Shown: one piece after another, positions 1-8,545 of the stretch
Position numbering within the stretch: the stretch's first letter is position 1
Layout of the letters: every line of letters starts with the position of its first letter
Assembly: GCF_003958635.1 (NCBI RefSeq)
Contig: NZ_RSEK01000014.1
Span: forward strand, 1-40,934
Source of the DNA: Altericroceibacterium xinjiangense
GTDB taxonomy: Bacteria > Pseudomonadota > Alphaproteobacteria > Sphingomonadales > Sphingomonadaceae
Length of the DNA stretch: 40,934 nt
Direction of reading: 5' to 3'
Made by a program: the position numbers and the translations under genes
Notes under the pieces: model-generated
What the model was told of the DNA's origin: nothing
The model's database searches: none
The model's input: the letters and a program-made list of their open reading frames with translations, nothing else

Positions 1-168
1 CCCCCGCAACCAACAGCCCATAACAACCAACAAGCCCCCTACGCATACGCGGCGGGGGATGTTCGTGTTGCTGGGTTCCATCGCACTCCACCTGTTCGGC
101 GAAATCGGGTACTGTCAGAAGGACTGCACCGGATAGCAACATGCCGTCGAACCGAGGTGCGCAAGGCC

Positions 169-702
169 ATGCCGCGTCCTTGCAAGCCAGCCAATTTATT
201 CGGGTATTTCCACTCCTCGCCCGAGGTGAGCCGCTTGGTTGTGATGAAGTATGTTCGCTTTCCGCCTTCACTGCGGAACGTGGAGGACCTGCTGTCTGAG
301 TGCGGTATTTGCTGTCTGCCGCGAAACAGTGCGGCAGTGGTGGAACAGGTTGGCCCGATGTTTGCGGCCGACATCCGCCGGCAACGGGTTTCGCGCATGC
401 GCGGCTTTCGTCATTGGAAGCGGTACTTGGACGAAATGTACGTTCGGATGAATGGGAAGATCGTGCACCTCTCGCGTGCCGTCAATTACCCGGACGAAGT
501 CAGCGAAAGCTATGTCACCTGGACCCGCGATAAGGCTGTGGCCCTGCGGTTCACACGCGCAAGACGCTGAAGCGGCACGGCGAGGTGGAGCCAATCACGA
601 CCGGCGGACTGCGCTCCTATAAGGCAGCCATGGTTGAACTCGGGTGTGAGGCCAAACAGGAGACCGGCCGCTGGGCGAATAACCGCGCCGAAAACTCGCA
701 CA
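169..702 (+). pseudogene. IS6-family transposase, 5' part, frameshifted
   Basis: The reading starts MPRPCKPANLFGYFHSSPEV and continues through VKYVRF-like, LRNVEDLL, FAADIRRQRVSRMRGFRHW and LDEMYVRMNG segments, which is the DDE-type transposase pattern of IS6/IS26-like elements. The helix CRETVRQWWNR lies in another frame (about 315-350), so there are at least two compensating frameshifts. Near 570 the frame is lost again: the expected continuation KRHGEVEPITTGGLRSYKAA and ANNRAENSH is read from about 571 to 701 in a third frame. The remaining C-terminus lies at 1459-1644, beyond an inserted IS5-type element. I found no terminal inverted repeats. The transposase cannot be active. Confidence 0.8.
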
Positions 703-1458
703 CCTGGACGCCCCTATTATCCTCTGGCGCGTAATGGGCTGACGTGATTCACCTGTTCCGGAAATCGGAGGACGAGATGAAGCTGTCCGGCCTGCTTGCG
801 ATAGGTGATCATCGGAAACGACGCTCCGAGACCGGCGATCCGCTGGAGACGCTGCAGAAGATCATCGATATCGAGGCGTTCCGCCCGATGCTGGAGGCGA
901 GGCTTGGGTATTCGGATGCTTCGAAGGGCGGAAGGCTTCCGTACAATCCGGTAATGACGTTCAGGATGCTGATCTTGGCCCGATGGGGCAGTCCTGCGCG
1001 AAATTGCCAGGACGACAACAGGGGCTCCGACGCTTGGGCCGACATTCCTATCGCTTCAAGGCCGGTGAGGAATGGCTGCGTAGGGCAAGCCGATGCGCGA
1101 GCATGTCCGCCGGGACAACGCGACCAAATCAGCGGTGCGATCGACGGTCGAGCATGTCTTCGCCCAGCAGAAAGACCGCATGGACCTGTTCATCCGCCCA
1201 ATCGTCATCAAACGAGCGACGGCCAGGACCGGCTTGGTCAACATCGCCTACGACATGGGCCGCCCCGTCTCCCGCGAGCGACGCACGATGACAGGACAGC
1301 TGCGCCTGAAATCCAGGGAAATGCTCCGGACCAACACCCGAAAACTACGAAATTCGCATCAAGTGGCGCGAAAGCCGCGGGAATCAGGGCCGCGCCTGCT
1401 CGGTTTACCAGGCTCAGTCCAAGGCCGCTTTCTAGGCTGCGTGGATGGAGACCTCTAC
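703..1458 (+). mobile_element. IS5-type element remnant inserted in the IS6-type transposase
   Basis: This segment separates the two halves of the IS6-like transposase: ...AENSH ends at about 701 and LPFRRRERAM resumes at 1459. It holds a decayed IS5-family transposase. The boundaries are set by where the IS6 protein similarity stops and restarts. I did not find a clean target-site duplication or terminal repeats, so the ends are approximate. Confidence 0.65.
777..1290 (+). pseudogene. IS5-family transposase, internally deleted and frameshifted
   Basis: The N-terminal part starts at ATG 777 behind GGAGGACGAG and reads MKLSGLLAIGDHRKR, then GDPLETLQKIIDIEAFRPML and LPYNPVMTFRMLILAR, typical of the IS5 family N-terminus. 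After about 985 the sequence jumps to DDNRGSDAWADIP, which in full-length relatives lies several hundred bases further on, so most of the catalytic core is deleted. The C-terminal part appears in another frame from about 1093: MREHVRRDNATKSAVRSTVE, HVFAQQKDRMDLFIR and TARTGLVNIAYDMGR. The long open frame 744-1550 joins these pieces artificially and is not one protein. Confidence 0.7.
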
Positions 1459-1644
1459 CTGCCGTTCCGACGACGAGAGCGAGCAATGCTGAGCTTCCGG
1501 CGAATGAAGTCGCTTCAGGCATTCGCTTCGATCGACGCCTCTTTCGCTAACCACTTCAACTCCGAACGCCGCCTCGTCTACAGGCAGACCTACAAGACCC
1601 GTCGCTTGGCCGCCATGGCCGAGTGGCGGAGGCTTGTCGGCTGA
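1459..1644 (+). pseudogene. IS6-family transposase, 3' part
   Basis: The reading LPFRRRERAMLSFRRMKSLQ, then FASIDASFANHFNSERRL and VYRQTYKTRRLAAMAEWRRL, is the characteristic C-terminus of IS6-type transposases. It directly continues the protein that breaks off at about 701 after ANNRAENSH. The stop is at 1642-1644. This part is well preserved compared with the 5' half. Confidence 0.78.
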
Positions 1645-1863
1645 GGCTGCACCCGCACAGGCGGATTCCGTCGGACGGAGAGCAGTTCGCATCCGACTGA
1701 CAGCGCCCCTGAACTGAGGAAGTCAATCCGGACGACGATCACACCCGCTAACAGGGTTGAACTTTGACGCCAGTCCACACTTTGGCCGAAACGTGCTCAT
1801 CCAGCACTTGTGGCACGCCTGCTTCCGTGCCAGCCATGGTTTCGAATACCGGGGGTCTTAAGT

Positions 1864-3655
1864 GTGTCGAAACTGAGTCTTTTTGCGTCTTGTTCGGCGC
1901 TTTGCCTGCTTTGCGCGTGCGGTGGAGGCGGAGGGGTGGCGTCCGCACCGATACCAGCGCCGGCTCCGAGCCCAACGCCCACCCCGTCCCCGGCACCGAC
2001 GCCCGCTCCGAGCCCGACGGCAAACACCTCTTTGCTTGAGCCGCTGCGGAGCGAAACGTTCCAAGCCGTCGCGGCGAAGGGACGCGAGGCCAATCCTGGC
2101 GGCACAAGTACTACGCCGGGACCTACAAGCTTGTCCGTGTCTTACAACGCGGCGACGGACAGCTACACGATAACAAGTCCGCTTGGTTCGGCTACGTTTG
2201 CGCCCGGCGATGCCGACCAAACGGCCACAAGTGACCGCATGTCGGCGTACTCTCGCGCGGCCGACGGCGTTACGGACCAGCTTCTGCTGAGCAAGCCTGG
2301 GGATGCCGGCTTTCTGAACTACCGCTATGTCGGTGCGGGCCTCTGGCAAAGGACCGAAGCGGGTCAGGGGGTCGAGATCAACGACTACACTGCATTCACA
2401 TACGGCATCAGCACGACCCCAGATGCCGCGCACCGGGACCGCGACCTTCAGCACCGGCGTCACGGGCCTGCAGGAGACCGAATATGGCTTGGCGCAGTTC
2501 AACGGTAGCGGCCTTTTCTCCTTCAGCTTCGGCGGATGGAGCTGGAACGGCAAGGGCGCGACGATAGCAAGACTGCCTCTATCGCGGGAGCCGATCGATT
2601 CGAAACAGGACAGTCTTCTGGTCGTGGGCCATTTTTCTGGTTTTGGGCAAATTTCGTCCGGCGGCAACAGATTCCAGGGCTCTCTGACACTCACCTCCGG
2701 CTATCAATATTCGGGCTCACTTGACGGCAGGTTTTACGGACCGGCAGCGGAGGAGATCGGCGCGACATTCTCCGGGACCGATAGTATTGGCAAGCAGATG
2801 ACGGGCACGCTGACAGGTCGGTTGGGAACTGCGGCGGAGAAGTTCGAGACGCTGCAGAACCTGTTCGGGCGGACTCCTCTGCCGGAGCTAGAGATTGCCC
2901 TATCTTACACCCGGAACGCTGACGGGACGTATTCTGACGCCCGGCTCCGGAGCCCTGGATACTCTTCATCTGCCGTTGTCATTGATCCAGAAACTGACAC
3001 GATGGAGTTTGGCTTTGCCACGCTTTCGCCGGAGAACCGCGTTACCGAAGAAAGCGACAGCCGATTCTCCACCTACCACGTATCCCCCGACACCGCTGGC
3101 CCCCGGACTTATCGGGTGTTGAACTCTTCTGGCAGTAACGACCAACTGGCTCTGACTTACACCAACCTGGCCTTGGAGACGATAGGGCCCAAGGACTCAC
3201 CCTCTGTCGATACCGCGAGGGTATATGGAATCCCGTCGCATTTCACCGCGCTGCCCCGCACCGGAACCGGCGTTTACAATGGCGTGCTCTACGGCACGGC
3301 AATCGGTAGCGGCGAAAAAGCGGATCGATTCCTTCTTAGCGGGACGGCAGGGCTCACGTTCGACTGGGCGGGGAATGTCTTTACAGGCACGCTCGTGCCG
3401 GTCGCCGCCAATGAGCGCACCGGCGAGAATTTTGCGCTCGGGACCTATTCGCTCATCAACGGCAGTTTCGCGGGAGTGACCGGCAGTTCAACCTATTTTG
3501 AGAGTGACATCGGCGGTGTCGACGCTACGACTGGACGCCTGAACGGACGGTTCTACGGGCCAGCAGCAGAGGAGATCGGCGCGGTCTTTTCGTTGACCAC
3601 CCCTGGCGCGGGGACCGTGCTCATCGGCTCGGGGGCGATCGTAGGTACCCGCTGA
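1864..3655 (+). pseudogene. TbpB-like (Slam-substrate) surface lipoprotein, one frameshift
   Basis: GTG 1864 begins VSKLSLFASCSALCLLCAC, a lipoprotein signal with lipobox LCAC. It is followed by a glycine run and a Pro/Thr/Ser/Ala-rich linker (about 1936-2022) that would tether a surface domain. Two TbpB-like barrel modules follow, each ending in the hallmark FYGPAAEEIGA-x-FS, near 2733-2775 and 3550-3592. The frame changes at about 2417-2424: TYGISTTP is read in one frame and MPRTGTATFSTGVTG in the next. One extra C in the CCCC run 2417-2420 would explain it. The gene may be broken or carry a sequencing error. The next gene, 2 bp downstream, encodes a Slam-like exporter, which fits a lipoprotein/translocon pair. 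The ligand is unknown. Confidence 0.72.
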
Positions 3656-3657
3656 TC

Positions 3658-4992
3658 GTGCGTGGAAGACGCTTACTGCTAGGTGCAATTGCAGCGATCT
3701 TCACCGTCACGTCCGGCCTCGGCATGGCGGTGGAAGCTCGGGCGCAGCAACAGCTGGAGAACCTGCGCGCAACGGATCTGTTTGCCCTGGCAGCCGAGGC
3801 CGCGGCGAAGGGACAAAGCGACGATCCGCTAACGCTTTACAATGCTCTGTCCCGCGATCCGGACATCGAGATCCGCACCGAAGCGCGATTTCGCAAAGGG
3901 CAACTTCTCGAATCGCTTGGTCGCCCGGCGGATGCGGCCCTCGAGTACCGGGCAATACTCGACGCCAAGCCCGATGCGACGCGCGTCAGGCTGGAGCTGG
4001 CGCGCATGCTCGTTCTCCTCGGCGATGAGCGAGGCGCTCGCCGCGCTTTACGCCAGGCGCAAGCGGCAGAGCTTCCGCCCGACACAGCTGCCCTTATCGA
4101 CCAATTCGCCGCTTCGCTGCGATCGAGGCGACCTTTCGGCGGATCGGTACAGGTTGGTCTGGCGCCGGACACGAACATCAACCGGGCCACAAGCGCCCGA
4201 ACGCTGGAGACGATCATCGCCCCGCTGACCCTGTCCGAAGACGCCAGGGGGCAATCCGGCGTCGGGCTGCTGGCGGCGGGCCAAGCCTATGCGCGTGTCT
4301 CCGTTGCTCCAGACCTGTCGATCGTGCCGCGCGTCTCGGGCCGGGGTGCGTTCTACCGTGAAAGTGCTTTCAACGATATTTCCGGGTCGGCGCTTCTGGG
4401 GCTTGAATGGCAACTGGGCAATGATCGCCTGACGCCGTCCGCCGGACGAACCTGGCGATGGTACGGGGACAACCTTCTCGCGACGACCGACACTGTCACG
4501 CTCACCTGGATTCGCCCTGTCAATCGGCGCATGCAGGTCATTGCATCGGGGAGTGCCGCGTACGCCGACTATAAGCAGAACCGATTGCAATCAGGCGGCC
4601 TCTACGATCTGTCTGCAACGCTGGAATACGCGCTGGATCAGCGCAGCGGGATTGGGACCACTCTTAGCGGCACCCGACAAGACGCGGCGGACCCCGGCTA
4701 TGCTACGACGTCTGGCGGATTCGTCCTTTATGGCTGGCGCGAAGCGGGCCGAACGACCGTGTTCGCGACGGTCGGCGCCCGGCGAACTGCGGGCGATGAG
4801 CGCCTGTTTCTGTTTCTTGAGCCCCGCCGGGAATGGCTGTTGCAGGCATCCGCTGGCGCGACACTTCGGCAGTTCACATGGCAGGGTTTTGCCCCGACAG
4901 TGCGAGCGGGGATCGAACGTAACGTTTCCAACGTAGGTCTCTACGACTACCGGAGATTCAATACGGAATTCGGCATAACGCGTGCGTTCTAG
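3658..4992 (+). CDS. Surface lipoprotein assembly modifier (Slam, DUF560 family)
   Basis: This 444-residue outer-membrane protein starts at GTG 3658, two bases after the stop of the TbpB-like lipoprotein. Residues 1-30 form a Sec signal ending EARAQQQ. Residues about 35-145 are TPR-like helical repeats (LYNALSRDPDIEIRTEARFR, ALEYRAILDAKPDATRVRLE). Residues about 155-444 are alternating amphipathic strands ending in aromatic F (FGITRAF), as in a beta-barrel. TPR plus a 14-strand-type barrel is the Slam architecture; known Slams move TbpB-like lipoproteins to the cell surface. Adjacency to such a lipoprotein supports the call. The gene looks intact although its likely substrate is frameshifted. 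Confidence 0.78.
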   Translation: MRGRRLLLGAIAAIFTVTSGLGMAVEARAQQQLENLRATDLFALAAEAAAKGQSDDPLTLYNALSRDPDIEIRTEARFRKGQLLESLGRPADAALEYRAILDAKPDATRVRLELARMLVLLGDERGARRALRQAQAAELPPDTAALIDQFAASLRSRRPFGGSVQVGLAPDTNINRATSARTLETIIAPLTLSEDARGQSGVGLLAAGQAYARVSVAPDLSIVPRVSGRGAFYRESAFNDISGSALLGLEWQLGNDRLTPSAGRTWRWYGDNLLATTDTVTLTWIRPVNRRMQVIASGSAAYADYKQNRLQSGGLYDLSATLEYALDQRSGIGTTLSGTRQDAADPGYATTSGGFVLYGWREAGRTTVFATVGARRTAGDERLFLFLEPRREWLLQASAGATLRQFTWQGFAPTVRAGIERNVSNVGLYDYRRFNTEFGITRAF

Positions 4993-5294
4993 GGCCCCGT
5001 TTCTTGATCTGCGCGAATGACGGCAGGTAATTCTGTGTTACTTGTGTGAGCTCCGGCTAGCACGGTTTGAACATCTCGCCCCAAGGGTACTGAACCCCCT
5101 GGTGGTGCCGGAGAGGCTTTGCCCCTCAGCTGCGGGAGAACTGTTCGAACCGGTATTGCGGTCTCCGGATTCTTATCCGCCGCTTCTCGGCTCAAGATGG
5201 GCGGCCTTCTCGGCTCGCAGCCGCAAACCGGACTGGCGGCAGTCGGCCATTCCCAGTTACAGGCAAGCTATACAAACGCGCCCGTTACGTTGAG
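4993..5294. other. Intergenic region, possible decayed antitoxin
   Basis: No intact gene is visible. RES toxins are normally preceded by an Xre/MbcA-type antitoxin, but none of the forward frames gives one. A short forward reading at about 5155-5200, FLSAASRLKMGGLLG, loosely resembles an antitoxin N-terminus and then loses similarity. This is weak evidence for a decayed antitoxin. Confidence 0.3.
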
Positions 5295-5849
5295 ATGTGG
5301 CTGCTCGAGTCCCTCGATGCGGCCGATGCCGGCGTGCACGCCCGATCGCGCGTGCAGTACCGGGGGAAGCTCTACCGGGCGCTGAACCCGGTCTATGCCC
5401 GCGAGCCGCTCTCGGGTCGGGGAGCCAAGCTGTATGGCGGCCGGTTCAATCCCAAGGGCGCGCCGGCGCTCTACCTGTCACTGTCGCTCGACACCGCGAT
5501 CCGGGAAGCCAATCGAGCCGGCAGCCTGCAGCCGACGACGATTGTTGCTTACGACGCTGACATCGACAACGTCTTCGATACCCGCGATACCGACGCGCTT
5601 GCCGGCCTGTCGCTGACGGCGAGCGATCTTGCGGATCCTGCCTGGCGCGACCTGATGAAGCGGGACGGTATCGCACCGACCCAGCAGTTCGCATTGGGCT
5701 GCATCGCGCAAGGACATCATGGCCTGCTCGTGCGCAGCTTCGCGCGCGGGACCGGCGAGGGAGATTCCAACCTCGGCCTCCGGGTCTGGGGCGACGCCGG
5801 ACCGGCCCGCCTTGCGGTTGCCGACGACCAGGATAGGTTGCGGATCTAG
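5295..5849 (+). CDS. RES-domain toxin (NAD+-degrading type)
   Basis: The 184-residue protein starts at ATG 5295 and shows the RES-family pattern: KLYRALNPVYAREPLSGRGA near residues 25-45, GGRFNPKGAPALYLSLSLDT, and AIREAN with the conserved Glu. It continues with ADIDNVFDTRD, DPAWRDLMKRDGIAPTQQFA and LLVRSFARG. RES toxins such as MbcT and Res break down NAD+ and are held inactive by an Xre-type antitoxin encoded just upstream. The conserved Arg, Tyr and Glu positions look intact, yet no complete antitoxin precedes the gene. The antitoxin may be supplied in trans, or the toxin may be weak or unexpressed. The family call is firm; activity is not shown. Confidence 0.82.
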   Translation: MWLLESLDAADAGVHARSRVQYRGKLYRALNPVYAREPLSGRGAKLYGGRFNPKGAPALYLSLSLDTAIREANRAGSLQPTTIVAYDADIDNVFDTRDTDALAGLSLTASDLADPAWRDLMKRDGIAPTQQFALGCIAQGHHGLLVRSFARGTGEGDSNLGLRVWGDAGPARLAVADDQDRLRI

Positions 5850-6079
5850 CCCTGGAGCGCAGACAGCGGCCAGATCTGGCACCGGCTTGATCCACCGGAA
5901 CCCTGTGGCCGATCCGGCAGGGTCCGGCAGGGCAGCTCAGGCCGCTCTGGTCGAGTAGCAGAGGTTTGTGAGCCAAGGCTTGCACTCGCCCAGGGAGATT
6001 GCGCCCAACGGCGAGCGGTTCGCAACCGAGTGATAGCACCGGTTACTTCCTCCAAAGTTGGGACGCTAATCGGGCTTTA

Positions 6080-6093
6080 CGACACCGGTGTCA
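6080..6093. promoter_or_regulatory. LacI-type operator upstream of the GH43 operon
   Basis: CGACACCGGTGTCA matches the locus consensus TGACACCGGTGTCA at 13 of 14 positions and contains the perfect 12-bp palindrome GACACCGGTGTC. It lies about 29 bp before the GTG start at 6122. A degenerate relative, TAGCACCGGTTACT, lies at 6034-6047, 46 bp upstream centre to centre. A possible -10 (GCTAAT, 6065-6070) is just upstream. Confidence 0.75.
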
Positions 6094-6121
6094 TTCCGTA
6101 AGCAGGACTTGGGAGAAGGAT

Positions 6122-7771
6122 GTGCGCTTTCCAGCATTAACTCGCAGAACGATGCTCACCGGGATTGCCGGTACGGCGCTGACGGCTTCCATTGCCGGCT
6201 GCGTCCGCTTTCGAGCAGGGGCACAGCCAGCCGACATGCCGACGCCTGTGACGGGGGTCGCCGGGGCGGGGCCGGGACTGCAGTGGCGCCGCGGCCATGA
6301 CAATCAGCGCATCGCTGATCTAGGCAACGGTCAATACCTCAATCCAATCGTGTCGGGGGATCATCCGGATCCGACCATCCTCAAGGATGGCCAAGACTAC
6401 TACATGACCTTCTCGACCTTCGACTCCTATCCGGGGCTGGTGATCTGGCACTCGCGCGATCTGGTCAACTGGGAGCCGCTGACTGCAGCATTGACAACGA
6501 ATATCGGGTCAGTCTGGGCGCCCGAGCTGGTCAAGCACGATGGGCGCTACTTTCTCTACATCCCGGCACGAACCGCGGACTACCGTTCGAGTTATGTGAT
6601 CTGGGCGGACCGCATCGAGGGACCCTGGAGCGAACCGATCGACCTCAAGCTGCCCGACCACATCGATCCTGGGCATGCCGTGGGCGAAGACGGGTCACGC
6701 TGGCTGTTCCTTTCCGGCGGGGACCGCGTGCCGCTGGCACCGGACGGGCTCTCCACCATCGGCCAGGTCGAACACGTCTACGATCCATGGCGCTATCCGG
6801 ACGATTGGGTGGTGGAGGGTTTCTCGCCGGAGGGACCGAAGATCACCCATCATGGCGATTACTACTACCTGATAACTGCCGTGGGAGGGACTGCTGGTCC
6901 GCCGACCGGGCACATGGTGATCGCGGCGCGATCCCGCTCGATCCACGGACCGTGGGAGGATGCGCCGAACAATCCGCTGGTGCGCACGACCGACCTCTCG
7001 GAGAACTGGTGGTCGCGCGGCCACGCTACCTTGGTGGAGGGGCCATCCGGCGACTGGTGGTCAGTCTACCATGGTTATGAGAACGGGTTGTGGACCCTGG
7101 GCCGGCAAACTTTGCTCGATCCGATTGAGTGGACCGATGACGGCTGGTTTCGAATGACAGGCGGGGATTTGTCGAGCCCGATGGCAAAGCCGGCTGGCGG
7201 CACGGCCGTGCGGCACGGGCAGCCGCTGTCTGATAGCTTCGAAAAACTTGAATTTGGCCGCAAGTGGAACTTCTTCAAGCCTTCCCCGACGGAGCGCGAT
7301 CGCGTGCGGGTGGCGGACAACACGTTGTTCCTGAAAGGCCGCGGCACGGCGCCGTCCAATTCCTCTCCGCTGCTGCTGATCGCCGGCGATCAGTCGTATG
7401 TGTTCGAAGCCGATATCGAAATTCCGCCCGGCGGCACGGCGGGGCTGATCCTGTTCTACGACGAGAAACTCTATGCCGGCCTCGGCTTCGACAAAAATCG
7501 CTTCGTCACGCATCAATACGGGATTGAGCGCGGCCGGCCGGCCAATCCGCATGGCCGCAGCCTGCGGATGCGCGTCACCAATGATCGCAACATCGTCACC
7601 TTCGATACGAGCGACGATGGGGGGCGGACGTGGCACCGCTTCGACCGCGGCATGGAGGTATCGGGTTATCACCACAACGTGCGGGGCGGCTTCCTGATGC
7701 TCCGCCCCGGGCTTTACGCCGCTGGCCCAGGAGAAGCACGGTTCAAAAACTTTACCTTTCGCGCGCTGTGA
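6122..7771 (+). CDS. GH43-family glycosidase, lipoprotein, with C-terminal lectin-like domain
   Basis: GTG 6122 is chosen because GGAG (6112-6115) sits six bases upstream and the protein then begins with a twin-arginine signal (TRRTMLTGIAG) and lipobox IAGC, giving a lipidated Cys27. The 549-residue product has a five-bladed propeller-type domain at about residues 70-370. It includes GDHPDPTILKDGQDYYMTFS with the expected catalytic Asp in PDP, WAPELVKHDGRYFLYI, and EGFSPEGPKI with the probable general-acid Glu. Residues about 380-549 look like a concanavalin-like accessory domain (FEADIEIPPGGTAGLILFYD). GH43 enzymes usually remove arabinose, xylose or galactose side chains, so a role in debranching pectin is inferred. 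It is the first gene of the exported-enzyme operon and overlaps the next gene. Confidence 0.85.
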   Translation: MRFPALTRRTMLTGIAGTALTASIAGCVRFRAGAQPADMPTPVTGVAGAGPGLQWRRGHDNQRIADLGNGQYLNPIVSGDHPDPTILKDGQDYYMTFSTFDSYPGLVIWHSRDLVNWEPLTAALTTNIGSVWAPELVKHDGRYFLYIPARTADYRSSYVIWADRIEGPWSEPIDLKLPDHIDPGHAVGEDGSRWLFLSGGDRVPLAPDGLSTIGQVEHVYDPWRYPDDWVVEGFSPEGPKITHHGDYYYLITAVGGTAGPPTGHMVIAARSRSIHGPWEDAPNNPLVRTTDLSENWWSRGHATLVEGPSGDWWSVYHGYENGLWTLGRQTLLDPIEWTDDGWFRMTGGDLSSPMAKPAGGTAVRHGQPLSDSFEKLEFGRKWNFFKPSPTERDRVRVADNTLFLKGRGTAPSNSSPLLLIAGDQSYVFEADIEIPPGGTAGLILFYDEKLYAGLGFDKNRFVTHQYGIERGRPANPHGRSLRMRVTNDRNIVTFDTSDDGGRTWHRFDRGMEVSGYHHNVRGGFLMLRPGLYAAGPGEARFKNFTFRAL

Positions 7772-8499
7772 AGCGGCTGCGCACTGGGGCCGCGCTTGCG
7801 GCACTGCTGGCGACGAGCTGCGCGCCTATGACTGCGGCGGAAGGAGCGCTGCAACCTTCCGCCGCAGTCTGGCAGTTCGACAATCTTGAGCACATCGGCG
7901 GCGCTCGCGTCGGGGTGGAGGGCGATCCACAGGTCGTCGCCACCGGCCTCGGCCCTGCCGTTCAATTCGACGGGGAGGAGGACGCGCTGTTCATCGAAAC
8001 CCATCCTTTAGCGGGCGCGCGGCAATTCACTGCGGAGGCCATCTTCCGCCCGGAAGGCGGCGCCTTCGAGCAGCGCTGGATGCATCTTGCGGAAGCAGGC
8101 GCCGATGCGCCCGTCGGTGTCTATCCTCCCGTTCCGCCAAGCGGACCGCGGATGTTGTTTGAAATTCGGGTGGTGGGAGACCGCTGGTATCTTGACGCAT
8201 TCACGTCCGGACCCGGCTATTCGCAGGCGCTGATGGCACCCGAGAAGACGTTCCCGGTCGGCCGCTGGTATCATGTGGCACAGACCTATGACGGGCGCAC
8301 CTACCGAAGCTTCGTGAACGGGGAGCTGCAGGCGGAGGCGGAGATCGCGTTCAAGCCGCAGGGGCCGGGCTATTCATCCGTCGGCACCCGGATCAACCGG
8401 CGCGACTATTTCAACGGGCAAGTGCTGTCCGCACGCTTCACGCCCGCCGCGCTGTCGCCCGATCAGTTCATGCCGCCACCAGTGCCGAAAAGCGATTGA
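7768..8499 (+). CDS. LamG-like (concanavalin-fold) lipoprotein
   Basis: GTG 7768 overlaps the GH43 stop (GTGA), implying translational coupling. The 243-residue protein begins VKRLRTGAALAALLATSC, a lipoprotein signal with the Cys at about residue 18. The rest is a LamG/pentraxin-type jellyroll: QFDGEEDALFIETHP, FTAEAIFRPEGG, RWYHVAQTYDGRTYRSFVNG and a terminal RINRRDYFNGQVLSARFTPA stretch. No catalytic motif is visible. A carbohydrate-binding or accessory role beside the GH43 enzyme is inferred from the fold and position. Confidence 0.75.
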   Translation: MKRLRTGAALAALLATSCAPMTAAEGALQPSAAVWQFDNLEHIGGARVGVEGDPQVVATGLGPAVQFDGEEDALFIETHPLAGARQFTAEAIFRPEGGAFEQRWMHLAEAGADAPVGVYPPVPPSGPRMLFEIRVVGDRWYLDAFTSGPGYSQALMAPEKTFPVGRWYHVAQTYDGRTYRSFVNGELQAEAEIAFKPQGPGYSSVGTRINRRDYFNGQVLSARFTPAALSPDQFMPPPVPKSD

Positions 8500-8545
8500 G
8501 GCGAGCTTCGACAAACGAAGCCGCTCGTACGGGAAAGGATCATCG

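Noticed and set aside
744-1550. One 268-codon open frame in the IS5-type segment as a single transposase
   Set aside because: Only its first 80 or so codons and a short stretch near 1010-1070 match the family; the true C-terminus is in another frame, so the open frame is accidental.
2417-2420. Phase variation of the TbpB-like lipoprotein through the C run
   Set aside because: Four C bases are too short for efficient slipped-strand switching; a fixed mutation or a sequencing error is more likely.
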